A stretch of 64,000 nt of DNA from Streptomyces coffeae (GTDB lineage: Bacteria > Actinomycetota > Actinomycetes > Streptomycetales > Streptomycetaceae), in the NCBI RefSeq assembly GCF_016741875.1, contig NZ_JAERRF010000003.1, positions 1-64,000 of the forward strand. The letters are read 5' to 3'. A program made the position numbers and the translations under genes. Below, piece by piece: positions 38,927 to 47,271 of this stretch (within the stretch, counting starts at the first letter, position 1; the number at the start of each line of letters is the position of its first letter). The notes under the pieces are model-generated. The model saw only the letters and a program-made list of their open reading frames with translations. It had not been told where the DNA came from and did no database searches.

Positions 38927-41095
38927 TCAGCCGTTGCGCTTCCAGCGCGGCTTGTCGGCGCGGCGGTCGAACGACCGGCTGCCGGTGCCGCCGCGGTGAT
39001 CGTCACGGCGCGCCGGGCGCTCGTCACGGCGGTCCCGGTTGAACGGACGGTCCCCGCCGCGGTGGGCGTGGTCCCGGCGCTCGAAGGGACGGCCCGGACG
39101 GTCGTCACGGCGGTCGTCGCGCCGGTTGAAGCCACCCCGGTCGTCACGGCGCTCGAAGGAGCGGCCACCACGGTCGTCACGGCGGTTGAAACCGCCACGC
39201 TCGTCACGGCGGTCCCGGCCGAAGCCGCCACGGTCGTCACGCCGCTCGAAGGACCGGCCACCACGCTCGTCACGCCGCTCGAAGGACCGGCCACCACGGT
39301 CGTCACGGCGGTCCCGGCCGAAACCACGGTCGCCCCGGTCGCCACGGTCGTCACGGCGGTTGAAGCCACCGCGGTCGTCGCGCCGGTCGCGGCCGAAGCC
39401 GCCACGGTCGTCACGGCGCTCGAAGGACCGGCCACCACGGTCGTCACGGCGGTCCCGGCGCTCGAAGTTGCCCCGGTCGTCACGGCGGTCGTACGAGGGC
39501 CGGCGCGGCGTGTCGTCCGCACCGGCGGCCTCGGCGGCCGGGACGGTCACGGGCTCGGCCGTGCGCTGCGCCGGAACCGTCGCGGTGACCTCCACGGCCT
39601 CTCCAGCCGACTGAGCTGTCTCAGCCGCCTCGGCTGTCTCGGCGCCGGCCGTGGCCGCGGGGGCGACGGTCTCGCCGCGTTCGCGTGCCGCGCGCGCGGC
39701 CAGCCGGTCGGCGTCCTCGCGCAGCTCGGCCGCCCGCCGCTGGACCCGCTCCAGCTGCCGGGTGAGGTCCTGGACCTCGCGCTCGGCCTGCTTGGCGGAG
39801 TTCGCGGCCGCTTCGGCCTGCACCTCGGTGAGCGAGCGGGCGCCGGTGATCCGGGCCACGTCCTCGTCGAAAGCGCCCGCCCCGCCCACGATGTGGCGGG
39901 AGGCGTCCACGCCCGCGTCCTCCATCAGCCGGAAGATCTGGCGGCGCTGGTGCGGCAGGGCGAGCGACACGACCGTGCCGCTCTGGCCCGCGCGGGCCGT
40001 ACGGCCGGAGCGGTGGAGATAGTCCTTGTGGTCACCGGCCGGGTCCACGTTCAGCACCAGGTCGATGCCGTCCACGTGGATGCCTCGCGCGGCCACGTCG
40101 GTCGCGACGAGGACGTTGACGTACCCGTCCTTGAAGTCGGCCAGGGTGCGGGTGCGGGCGCCCTGGGTCATACCGCCGTGCAGCGCGTCGGCTCGTACGC
40201 CCGCGTCGCACAGCTGCTCGGCGACGCGGTCGGCGCCGAGCTGGGTCCGGACGAAGATGATGGTGCGGCCCTTGCGCGCGGCGATGGCGGCGGTGACCGG
40301 GGCCTTGTCCTTCGGCTTCACCACCAGCACGTGGTGGGTCATGGTCGAGACGGCGCCCGCGGACGGGTCGACCTCGTGGGTGATCGGGTTGACCAGGTAG
40401 CGCTTGACCAGCGTGTCGATCTCGTTCTCGAGCGTCGCGGAGAACAGCAGCCGCTGGCCGCCCTGGGGCACCAGGTCGAGGATCTCGGTGACCTCGGGCA
40501 GGAAGCCCATGTCGGCCATCTGGTCGGCCTCGTCGAGAACCGCGACCTGGATCTTGTCGAGAGAGGCGGCGCCGCGGTCGATGATGTCGCGCAGTCGGCC
40601 CGGGGTGGCGACGAGGATGTCGACACCGCGCTCCAGCGCGGTGATCTGATTGCCCATCGAGGTGCCGCCGCAGACGACCTTGAGCCGGAGGCCGAGGACA
40701 TCGCCGTACGGCTGGAGCGCGTCGCTCACCTGCATCGCGAGCTCGCGCGTGGGGGTGAGGATCAGACCGCGCGGGCGCTTCTTCTCGGTGTGGCCGCCGG
40801 CCAGCGTGGTCAGCAGCGGAAGGCCGAAGGAGAGGGTCTTGCCGGAGCCGGTACGGCCGCGGCCGAGGATGTCGCTTCCGGCCATGGCGTCGGGGATGGT
40901 CGCGGCCTGGATCGGGAAGGGCGTGGTCACACCGTTCTGGGCCAGCTTGCGGACGATCTGCTCGGGGAGCCCGAGGTCGGCGAAGGTGATGTCGGGGGTC
41001 TTCTCGTCCTGCGGCTGGTCCTGCTCGGCCTGGACGGGCTGCTCGGGCTGCTCGTCGTGGGCAGGCATGACGGCGTGATCAGTGGAAACGGACAT
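38927..41095 (-). CDS. DEAD-box RNA helicase with Asp-Arg-rich tail
   Basis: A 722-residue ATP-dependent RNA helicase. The core shows the Q motif (PFPIQAATIPDA), motif I GRGRTGSGKT, Ia PTRELAMQVSD, Ib TPGRLRD, DEAD box as VLDEADQM, SAT motif FSATLEN, VATDVAARGIHV and HRSGRTARAGQSG. The final 230 residues are low complexity, many copies of RRDDRGGF, an arginine-rich RNA-binding tail similar to cold-shock helicases (CsdA/RhlE-like). Roles in ribosome assembly or mRNA unfolding are likely. ATG 41095 is chosen; GGAAGG lies 13 nt upstream. The tail DNA is tandemly repeated and could vary in copy number. Confidence 0.93.
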   Translation of the reverse strand: MSVSTDHAVMPAHDEQPEQPVQAEQDQPQDEKTPDITFADLGLPEQIVRKLAQNGVTTPFPIQAATIPDAMAGSDILGRGRTGSGKTLSFGLPLLTTLAGGHTEKKRPRGLILTPTRELAMQVSDALQPYGDVLGLRLKVVCGGTSMGNQITALERGVDILVATPGRLRDIIDRGAASLDKIQVAVLDEADQMADMGFLPEVTEILDLVPQGGQRLLFSATLENEIDTLVKRYLVNPITHEVDPSAGAVSTMTHHVLVVKPKDKAPVTAAIAARKGRTIIFVRTQLGADRVAEQLCDAGVRADALHGGMTQGARTRTLADFKDGYVNVLVATDVAARGIHVDGIDLVLNVDPAGDHKDYLHRSGRTARAGQSGTVVSLALPHQRRQIFRLMEDAGVDASRHIVGGAGAFDEDVARITGARSLTEVQAEAAANSAKQAEREVQDLTRQLERVQRRAAELREDADRLAARAARERGETVAPAATAGAETAEAAETAQSAGEAVEVTATVPAQRTAEPVTVPAAEAAGADDTPRRPSYDRRDDRGNFERRDRRDDRGGRSFERRDDRGGFGRDRRDDRGGFNRRDDRGDRGDRGFGRDRRDDRGGRSFERRDERGGRSFERRDDRGGFGRDRRDERGGFNRRDDRGGRSFERRDDRGGFNRRDDRRDDRPGRPFERRDHAHRGGDRPFNRDRRDERPARRDDHRGGTGSRSFDRRADKPRWKRNG
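38990..39500 (-). repeat. Tandem repeats encoding Asp-Asp-Arg-Gly units
   Basis: About 500 bp of the helicase 3-prime end is built from degenerate units such as CGGTCGTCACGGCGGTC on the plus strand, in phase with the reading frame and encoding RRDDRGG-type units. It is a coding repeat, not CRISPR, because the units are degenerate and lack spacers. Confidence 0.75.
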
Positions 41096-41396
41096 GCGAA
41101 ATGCGAAACCTTCCGGAGTCTCGGCACGCGCCCAAACTCCGTGTGAGTCGCAAACAACCGCCTCTATGCGGTCAGCCACAGGATGGGAAGGAACGCGCCT
41201 CGCGGCGCACTTCAATGAGGCGCCGGGCAAATGGGATCAAACGATCTACCACCATACGCACTCCCACCCCTCAAGAGCAAATTCGCTCCACCTGTGATCG
41301 ATCTGCCCTCCACCGCCCATCATGTGTGCTCTGCACCGGATCCCCAGGGCCGCTCCGGTGCTCCAGCGGCGCGGGCCCGGCCCAGGGCCCACCGGA
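41096..41396. other. Helicase upstream region
   Basis: A 301-bp region upstream of the DEAD-box gene. It is A/T-richer around 41225-41300, consistent with a promoter and a long 5-prime leader. Cold-shock helicase genes often have such leaders. No gene was seen. Confidence 0.4.
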
Positions 41397-42005
41397 TCAG
41401 CTCGTGGGCGCGTCCGTGGAGGCGGGCGGGGACGTGGGCTCGGGCTGAGTGGGCTTGGGGTCCGAGGCGGTCGGCGGCGCCGTGGTGGGGTGGGGCTCCG
41501 GGGCCGGGCCGGAGGGCACATCACCGCCCGGCTGCGGCGGCGGGGACGGGTCCGGGCGGTCCTGGGACGAGCGGTGCTTCTTCCTGGACGCCGGTGTGGC
41601 CGACTCCTCGGGGTCCGACGCGCCGGCCGACGGCGTCCCGCTCGCGTCGCCCTTCCGCTTCTTGCCCTTCTTCTCGCCCTTCTTCTTCCCCTTCCCGTCC
41701 CGCTCGCGGTCCGGATACAGGTGACCCTTGCCGTCCGAGCGCACCACCGAGCCGCCGGACTCGTCCGTCCCGCCCTTCTCCTGGGAGCTGCGGTGCTTGT
41801 CCGGCCGCTCGGGGTCGTCCGAGATGCTCATGCAACCGCCCAGGGTCATCGCCGCCACCACAAGGCTCACCACCGCCGCGCAGCGCGCCGTCAAGCGCGG
41901 CGCACGCCCGGCGTGGGACGCACCATGTCGGGCGCGCGCCGGACGGTGGGTCCGGGGGGACCGGGCGGACGGGTCGTCGGTGCGTGGAGCGGGGGATCCG
42001 GGCAT
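41397..42005 (-). CDS. Putative lipoprotein, Lys/Ser/Pro-rich
   Basis: A 202-residue protein. The first 50 residues are Arg/Pro-rich, followed by a hydrophobic stretch with lipobox TLGGC (AAVVSLVVAAMTLGGC, about 50-65). The remainder is low-complexity: Lys-rich GKGKKKGEKKGKKRKGD, then Ser/Pro/Thr-rich to the C-terminus. ATG 42005 has GGAGG 9 nt upstream. A long Arg-rich region before the lipobox is unusual and the true start may be further in. No known domain. It lies near a metallopeptidase gene on the same strand. Confidence 0.65.
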   Translation of the reverse strand: MPGSPAPRTDDPSARSPRTHRPARARHGASHAGRAPRLTARCAAVVSLVVAAMTLGGCMSISDDPERPDKHRSSQEKGGTDESGGSVVRSDGKGHLYPDRERDGKGKKKGEKKGKKRKGDASGTPSAGASDPEESATPASRKKHRSSQDRPDPSPPPQPGGDVPSGPAPEPHPTTAPPTASDPKPTQPEPTSPPASTDAPTS

Positions 42006-42159
42006 GCGCGGGACACCTCCAGGCCGCAGGGCTGTGACGCACTGCCCAACTGGCCCCGCCCCGCCCAGGACACGCGTCCGAGACGGCTGGTACGCGAGTG
42101 GCACGCGGTGCACGCGGGCCCGCGCCGACGGCCAGGGGCGCCCCACGGCTCGTGGGAGA

Positions 42160-42510
42160 TCACCCGTAGCCGAGAGCGTGCAGCCGTTCGTCGTCGATCC
42201 CGAAGTGGTGGGCGATCTCGTGGACGACGGTCACCTCCGTCTCCTGGACCACGTCCTCCCGTGTCTCGCTCATACGCAGCGTCGGCCCCCGGTAGACGGT
42301 GATCCGGTCCGGCAGTACGCCCGCGTACCACTCGCCCCGGTCCGTGAGCGGCGTCCCCTCGTACAACCCGAGCAGCTCGGGGTCGTCGGCCGCCGGCTCG
42401 TCCTCCACGAACACGGCGACGTTGTCCATCAGCCGCGTCAGCTCCGGCGGGATCCGGTCCAGCGCCTCGGCGACCAGTTCCTCGAACTCCTCGCGCGTCA
42501 TCTCCAACAC
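42160..42510 (-). CDS. Zincin-like metallopeptidase family protein
   Basis: About 116 residues with the minimal zincin motif VHEIAHHFGID (HExxH plus downstream H and D/E) and the family N-terminus LEMTREEFEELVAEALDRIP. This matches the small actinobacterial metallopeptidase family (PF06262). The function is unknown. The start is taken as GTG 42510 because family members begin there; no ribosome-binding site is evident. The longer open frame upstream is low-complexity. Confidence 0.82.
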   Translation of the reverse strand: MLEMTREEFEELVAEALDRIPPELTRLMDNVAVFVEDEPAADDPELLGLYEGTPLTDRGEWYAGVLPDRITVYRGPTLRMSETREDVVQETEVTVVHEIAHHFGIDDERLHALGYG

Positions 42511-42672
42511 GTGGCCATTGTCGGGCAGCCGGGCCCGGAAAGGCGCGGTGTATGGCCCACTTCGTCGAACGGCAAACCTTCCGGCTCCAGGAGCGGGCCC
42601 AGGAACGGGCCCGGGAACCGGACGGGGACCGGTCCAGGAATGCGGCGCGGGGCGGCAGGGCATACGGGCCCC

Positions 42673-44304
42673 ATGGCCCGCGAACCGCTCCGGCTGCTCC
42701 GTGCCACCGCTCAGCGTGCACGGGCTGCGGCCGCCTCCCCCTTCCGCCGCCACCGCAGCCGACCGTCCCCGTCCCCTTCCGGTTCAACCGCTTCATCCGC
42801 TTCCATACGCCCCATCCGGCCCAAGCGCCCCAGCCGCTCCATACGGCTGGACGACGGCGGCGCCGCGACCCGCCCCCGGCCGCTGGTCAGGGCCGTTGGA
42901 CTGGCCGTCGTGACCGTCGTCGGGGCGTGGATGGGGCTGCTCGTCGTCGGCAGCGTCCACATCTCCGTGGGCCCCATGGACACGCGTATGGCGCTGCGGC
43001 CGTCCCTCGTCGGCGGCACCAAGATCAATGTGCCCCCGCTCGGCGCCCTCGAGCTCGACAGCCATCAGGCCCCGGTCCGGCTGGACGTCGATGTGGACCG
43101 GCTCGATCCGGTCCGTTCCGAGGCGCTCGTCGACCACCCCGAACGGCTCTCCGGCCTCCAGGAGGAAGTGGCGAGCGATGTCGCCCAGGGCACCCTGGAC
43201 CTCGCGGTGCGCTCCTGCGTCGCCGTTGTCCTCGGCGCCACCGCACTGGGCCTGGCCGTCTACCGCCGGCCACGCAGGGCGCTGGCCGCCGGGGGCCTCG
43301 CGCTCTCCCTGCTCGCCGCGTCGGGCGCCGCCGCGTACGCCACCTGGAACCCGAAGTCGGTGCTGGAGCCGCGCTACTCCGGGCTGCTCTCCAGCGCGCC
43401 GTCGGTGGTCGGCAACGCGCGCAGCATCGTCACGGAATTCGATGTCTACCAGCGGGAGTTGGCCAGGCTGGTGACCAATGTCACGCAGCTGTACGAGGCC
43501 ACCTCGACCCTTCCCGCGTACCAGCCCGACCCGACGACCATGCGGGTACTGCATATTTCGGACGTCCATCTGAACCCGGCCGCCTGGCACATCGTGGAGT
43601 CGCTGGTCCGGCAGTACAGGATCAACGTGATCGTCGACACAGGCGACACGATGGATCACGGCACCGCCGCCGAGAACGGGTTCCTGGACCCGATCGCGAC
43701 CCTCGGAGCGCCCTATGTGTGGGTGCGCGGCAACCACGACTCGGCGACGACCCAGCGCTACATCGCCAAGCGCAAGGGGGTTCATGTCGTCGACGACGGC
43801 AAGGTGGTCACCGTCGGCGGACTGCGGATCGCGGGCATCGGCGACCCCCAGTTCACCCCCGACCGCTCGGTCGTCGCCTCCGGTGACCCGGCCGAGCACC
43901 GCGCGGGCCGGCGGCTGGCCGACGCGATCCGGGCCCGGAAGGCCGCGGGCGACCCACCCGTGGACATCGCCCTCACCCACAACCCGGCCGCGGCCCGGGA
44001 GACCGACGGCACCGTCCCGCTCGCCCTCGCCGGCCATCTCCACCACCGCGGTACGGAGGTCCTCCCGGGTGGCACCCGCCTGATGACGGAGGGCTCCACG
44101 GGCGGCAGCGGACTGCGCGCGGTGGACGACGGGGACCCCGACAAGGTCCAGGCGTCGGTCCTCTACCTGGACCGGGACACCCATCGGCTCCAGGCGTGGG
44201 ACGAGATCGACCTCGGCGGTCTCGGCCTGTCGAAGGCTGAGGTCAGCCGCCATCTCCCGGCCGAGAACGCACCGGGCGCGACGTCGCCACCCGCCACCGG
44301 GTAA
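42673..44304 (+). CDS. Membrane metallophosphoesterase
   Basis: A 543-residue protein. A Ser/Pro/Arg-rich N-terminus is followed by hydrophobic helices (AVGLAVVTVVGAWMGLLVVG about 75-95; two more near 178-225). The catalytic domain (about 290-520) carries the calcineurin-type metal motifs HISDVHLN, VDTGDTMDHG, RGNHDS, LTHNP and AGHLHHRG. It is likely a membrane-tethered phosphoesterase acting on a phosphate or phospholipid substrate. ATG 42673 is the first good start in the coding-biased frame. It is divergent from the zincin gene. tRNA genes follow. Confidence 0.9.
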   Translation: MAREPLRLLRATAQRARAAAASPFRRHRSRPSPSPSGSTASSASIRPIRPKRPSRSIRLDDGGAATRPRPLVRAVGLAVVTVVGAWMGLLVVGSVHISVGPMDTRMALRPSLVGGTKINVPPLGALELDSHQAPVRLDVDVDRLDPVRSEALVDHPERLSGLQEEVASDVAQGTLDLAVRSCVAVVLGATALGLAVYRRPRRALAAGGLALSLLAASGAAAYATWNPKSVLEPRYSGLLSSAPSVVGNARSIVTEFDVYQRELARLVTNVTQLYEATSTLPAYQPDPTTMRVLHISDVHLNPAAWHIVESLVRQYRINVIVDTGDTMDHGTAAENGFLDPIATLGAPYVWVRGNHDSATTQRYIAKRKGVHVVDDGKVVTVGGLRIAGIGDPQFTPDRSVVASGDPAEHRAGRRLADAIRARKAAGDPPVDIALTHNPAAARETDGTVPLALAGHLHHRGTEVLPGGTRLMTEGSTGGSGLRAVDDGDPDKVQASVLYLDRDTHRLQAWDEIDLGGLGLSKAEVSRHLPAENAPGATSPPATG

Positions 44305-44385
44305 ACCGTTTTGGCGAACTTCCCCGGCATCCCATATGCTTCTCGCGTCCCCGAAAGCGCCACCAGGCGCCCAGGTGAGCCATCG

Positions 44386-44458
44386 GCCCTCATCGTCTAG
44401 TGGCCCAGGACGCCGCCCTTTCAAGGCGGTAGCACGGGTTCGAATCCCGTTGGGGGCA
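44386..44458 (+). tRNA. tRNA-Glu (UUC)
   Basis: A 73-nt cloverleaf starting GCCCTCATCGTCTAG, anticodon loop CTTTCAA (TTC), T-loop TTCGAAT, acceptor GCCCTCA/TGGGGGC and discriminator A. CCA is not encoded. Confidence 0.95.
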
Positions 44459-44473
44459 CAGATTCTCTATATC

Positions 44474-44514
44474 GCCGCAGGTCAGACCCCTTAGCGGGGT
44501 GGCCTGCGGCTTTT
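44474..44514 (+). terminator. Terminator after tRNA-Glu
   Basis: A long hairpin (GCCGCAGG...CCTGCGGC, with an inner ACCCC/GGGGT stem) ends in TTTT. It lies 16 nt after tRNA-Glu. Confidence 0.8.
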
Positions 44515-44812
44515 GCGTTTCCGACCCTGGTGTTTCCCTGAGTTTCCCCCCCTGATCCACCCTGATCCGCCCCGATGATCCGCCCTGACCGCCTTGATCC
44601 ACGCTTCGGACACCCTTTCCGGCCCCTCCCCCGCCCAACGCTGTGAGCGGTCAGAACACGCCCCGAGGTCTGATACGCTGATCCAGCGACATCGACGCGG
44701 CGGAGCCCGAAAGAGCCCCTCATGCGAAGGTCGCGGGGAATGCGAATCCACCGAGAGAAATCCCGTTGGGAGCGCACGCCATCCTGTGCGAGACTCGTGC
44801 TCGTACACGCAA
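44515..44812. other. tRNA leader region with possible decayed tRNA-Glu copy
   Basis: About 300 bp between tRNA-Glu and tRNA-Asp. AAATCCCGTTGGGAGC (44758-44773) matches the 3-prime end of tRNA-Glu (GAATCCCGTTGGGGGC) at 14 of 16 positions, and AGCCCCTCATGCG at 44714-44726 recalls its 5-prime end; no cloverleaf survives between them. TGATACGCT at 44676-44684 may be a -10 for the downstream tRNAs. Confidence 0.3.
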
Positions 44813-44887
44813 GGTCCTGTGGAGCAGTTTGGAGTGCTCGCCACCCTGTCAAGGTGGAGGCCGCGGGTTCAAATCCCGTCAGGACCG
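44813..44887 (+). tRNA. tRNA-Asp (GUC), copy 1
   Basis: A 75-nt cloverleaf starting GGTCCTGTGGAGCAG with anticodon loop CTGTCAA (GTC), T-loop TTCAAAT and acceptor GGTCCTG/CAGGACC, discriminator G. It is identical to the copy at 52520-52594. Confidence 0.96.
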
Positions 44888-44891
44888 CTGC

Positions 44892-44965
44892 GGCTGGGTA
44901 GCTCAGTTGGTACGAGCGTCCGCCTGAAAAGCGGAAGGTCGCCGGTTCGACCCCGGCCCCAGCCA
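44892..44965 (+). tRNA. tRNA-Phe (GAA)
   Basis: A 74-nt cloverleaf starting GGCTGGGTAGCTCAGTTGG with anticodon loop CTGAAAA (GAA), T-loop TTCGACC and acceptor GGCTGGG/CCCAGCC. It begins 4 nt after tRNA-Asp, so both come from one transcript. Confidence 0.95.
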
Positions 44966-44983
44966 CTGCCGCAGAACAGCGAG

Positions 44984-45016
44984 AGACCCCGACAGGATCA
45001 TCTGTCGGGGTCTTTT
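44984..45016 (+). terminator. Terminator after tRNA-Asp/Phe
   Basis: AGACCCCGACAG pairs perfectly with CTGTCGGGGTCT (12 bp), followed by TTTT. An intrinsic terminator. Confidence 0.88.
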
Positions 45017-45160
45017 GCGTGCTCGCTGTGCCACCTGTGCCCCGTACGCCGACATCGGCAAGCAGCGACGGGCACCCCGGAGGCGTCCCGATACGGGCGG
45101 TGACCGGCGCGATCCGGCATGGCCCTGGAACAGTGCGCCGCGCCCGTTACGCCGTGTCGA

Positions 45161-45553
45161 TCAGACGTTGGCGCAGATGACGAAAACGCTGATGCCCACG
45201 TTGTCGGTGGCGGTCTGCCGCCCCAGTCCGATCCAGCCGGTTCCGTCGTCGGTGGGGAAGCTGCCGACGAGGATGGCCGTGTCGCCCCGCGCCTCGGCGC
45301 CGCCGCCGAGCACCTTCTTCCCCGGGGGGCAGTGCACCGTGCGCCGCTGGAAGTTCGGGACATTGGCGTTGGGCAGCGTGACCCGCTGGTATCCGGGCAC
45401 TCCCTCGTGGGCGCGGGGGTGTTTGTGGGAAACGGGCGGCTTGGTGCGGTGGGAACCGGTCGCCTGGCCGCCGTCGTCCTGTGCTCCCCACGCGACGCCC
45501 GACGTCAGAGCCATGGTCAATGCGCCGACAGCGATGACGAGCCTTCCACGCAT
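45161..45553 (-). CDS. Secreted hypothetical protein
   Basis: A 130-residue exported protein. The signal peptide is MRGRLVIAVGALTMALTSGV with cleavage near AWGAQ. The mature part contains RTVHCPPGKKVLGGGAEARG and ends GISVFVICANV, with two Cys that may pair. The pattern CPPGKKVLGGG is shared with many actinobacterial secreted proteins of unknown function. ATG 45553 has AAAGGAAG upstream. The long upstream extension is not coding. An A/T-rich promoter-like stretch lies at 45620-45660. Confidence 0.75.
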   Translation of the reverse strand: MRGRLVIAVGALTMALTSGVAWGAQDDGGQATGSHRTKPPVSHKHPRAHEGVPGYQRVTLPNANVPNFQRRTVHCPPGKKVLGGGAEARGDTAILVGSFPTDDGTGWIGLGRQTATDNVGISVFVICANV

Positions 45554-45771
45554 GTGTGTCTTCCTTTCGTCACGGGTCCCCAGACGGGACCGATACCGTG
45601 ACAAGAGTGACCAGACACACGGAAAAATAGGCATAAAAGTATGTGCATCCTACGAACGAGGGAAGCGTGCGGAGCGTACGGGTGCAACCCGGAACCAGAG
45701 CCGAGTACTGAGCCCCCATCAGACCCTTTCGCCCCCGAAGTCGGCCCCGCGGATATGACGGTGACATGGCG

Positions 45772-45903
45772 TCAGATATGCGGGCCCGGCTCCAGGTAGC
45801 CGGTCACCGTATGGCCCAGGCACAGGATCAGGGACGTGATCACCGTTCCCGTCCGGCTGGGGCGCTGGTGCGGGCGGGTGGAGGGCGGGGAGGCGGCGGT
45901 CAC
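45772..45903 (-). CDS. Small 43-residue membrane peptide gene
   Basis: A short ORF starting at GTG 45903 and reading MTAASPPSTRPHQRPSRTGT then VITSLILCLGHTVTGYLEPG. Nearly every third position is G or C, which is stronger than any overlapping frame. The hydrophobic C-terminal half could be a membrane helix, with a positively charged N-terminus inside the cell. No good ribosome-binding site was seen; it may be leaderless. It lies between the secreted hypothetical and the divergent DUF1152 gene. Confidence 0.5.
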   Translation of the reverse strand: MTAASPPSTRPHQRPSRTGTVITSLILCLGHTVTGYLEPGPHI

Positions 45904-45944
45904 GGGGGACGACGCTATCGAGCGCCGCGCCGTACGCTGGCCGC

Positions 45945-47051
45945 GTGACGCGGCTGATGGTGGCAGGCGGAGGTGGCGGGGACGCGGTCGCCGCTGCCGT
46001 GATCGACAGCGTGCTGTACGGGGCGGACGGGACGGACCGCACCGGCAGCGAACCGGCCGTGATCCTCACCTACTCCTGGGACCGGCTGATCGTCGACCCC
46101 TTCCCCGGGCCGCGCGGCGCCGCCCACTTCGCCGGGCTGCGGCGCCTGACGCCGAGTGTGTACGCCGTACCCGCCGAGGCGGTGCCCGCGCCGCCGGGCG
46201 GTTCCACGCTGCCGCGGCTCGCCCGGGAGCTTCCGTACACCTTCGCCCTCATCGATCCGCACCACGGGGTCGAGGGAATGATCCGGCAGCTCGAGGAGCT
46301 GGTGGAGCAACTGGCCCCGGACTCCATCGATCTGCTGGACGTGGGCGGCGACGTCCTGGCGCGGGGTGACGAACCGACGTTGCAGAGTCCGCTCGGCGAT
46401 GCGCTGTCGCTCGCCGCCTGTGCCCAGGTCAACGCCGGGATCCGGCTGCTGGTCGCCGGGCCGGGGCTGGACGGGGAGATTCCGCCGGCCGTGCTGCGGG
46501 AGCGGCTGGGGCCGGTGGTCCACACCCTGGGGGCCGAGGAGGTCTCCCCCGTCCGCGCGGTCATGGAGTGGCATCCGTCGGAGGCCACCGCCATGCTCGT
46601 GGCCGCCGCCCGGGGCGAACGGGGGCTCTGCGAGATCCGGGACGCCGGTCTCGCGGTGCCGCTCACCGATGCGTCCCCCGCCGTCCACGAGGCCGATCTC
46701 GACGCCGCCTTCGGCCGCAACCGGCTCGCCCAGGCCATCGTGACCACCACCAGCCTCGACGAGGCCGAGCGGTACAGCCGGGAGCTCTTCGGTTACTCCG
46801 AGATCGACTACGAGCGTGACAAGGCCGCCCGGCTGGGCGGGGAAGGCGGCGCCGCGCCGCTCGACCGCGACGAGGCGCTGCGGCGGCTGGCATCCTTCGA
46901 GGACGAGGCCCGTGCCCGCGGGGTCACCCACACCACCTTCCGCCGGCTCACCGAAGCCCTCGGCGTCCCCGGTGATCACCGCACCGCCCTGCGCTCCCTG
47001 CTGATCGGCGCCCATCCCGAGCGGTACGCCGCGCCCCTGTGGCATTTGTGA
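45945..47051 (+). CDS. DUF1152 family protein
   Basis: A 368-residue soluble protein starting MTRLMVAGGGGGDAVAAAVI, a Gly-rich loop resembling nucleotide-binding folds. Other conserved features are DLLDVGGDVLARGDEP (about 127-142) and HTTFRRLTEAL. This is the DUF1152 family, widespread in actinobacteria and archaea, of unknown function. GTG 45945 is the start. It stands alone; a tRNA-like gene follows. Confidence 0.82.
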   Translation: MTRLMVAGGGGGDAVAAAVIDSVLYGADGTDRTGSEPAVILTYSWDRLIVDPFPGPRGAAHFAGLRRLTPSVYAVPAEAVPAPPGGSTLPRLARELPYTFALIDPHHGVEGMIRQLEELVEQLAPDSIDLLDVGGDVLARGDEPTLQSPLGDALSLAACAQVNAGIRLLVAGPGLDGEIPPAVLRERLGPVVHTLGAEEVSPVRAVMEWHPSEATAMLVAAARGERGLCEIRDAGLAVPLTDASPAVHEADLDAAFGRNRLAQAIVTTTSLDEAERYSRELFGYSEIDYERDKAARLGGEGGAAPLDRDEALRRLASFEDEARARGVTHTTFRRLTEALGVPGDHRTALRSLLIGAHPERYAAPLWHL

Positions 47052-47144
47052 CCGCCCGCATCGGTTCTCCCCGCCAGTTTCCTCCGATGATCAGGTTGGG
47101 GTAGAGTTGATCTCGCAACGCCGCCCCAGCGGGCGGGGTTTGAT

Positions 47145-47216
47145 GCGTCGGTCGTCTAAGGAAAGATGCTCGTCTCCAAACGAGAGATGTAGGTGCAAGG
47201 CCTGCTCGGCGCTCCA
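47145..47216 (+). tRNA. Degenerate tRNA-Trp-like gene
   Basis: The segment folds as a full cloverleaf: acceptor GCGTCGG/TCGGCGC (7 bp with two G-U), D-stem GTCT/AGAT, loop AAGGAA with the GG pair, anticodon stem CTCGT/ACGAG, T-stem GTAGG/CCTGC, and an encoded TCCA end. The anticodon loop CTCCAA has only 6 nt (CCA, Trp, if U33 is in register), and the T-loop TGCAAGG has G instead of the T at position 55. TAGAGT (47102-47107) is a plausible -10. An intrinsic terminator follows. It could be a pseudo-tRNA, a non-translational tRNA, or a tRNA-derived small RNA. Confidence 0.6.
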
Positions 47217-47220
47217 GTGA

Positions 47221-47254
47221 AGATCCCCCTCTGACAGCAGAGGGGGATCTTTTT
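47221..47254 (+). terminator. Intrinsic terminator of the tRNA-like gene
   Basis: AGATCCCCCTCTG pairs perfectly over 13 bp with CAGAGGGGGATCT, loop ACAG, followed by TTTTT. It is one of the strongest intrinsic terminators in the window. Confidence 0.92.
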
Positions 47255-47271
47255 GTCATGCCGTCCGCTGG

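Noticed and set aside
38990-39500. Repetitive DNA that could be mistaken for CRISPR
   Set aside because: Repeats are degenerate, contiguous and in phase with the helicase reading frame; there are no spacers and no cas genes.
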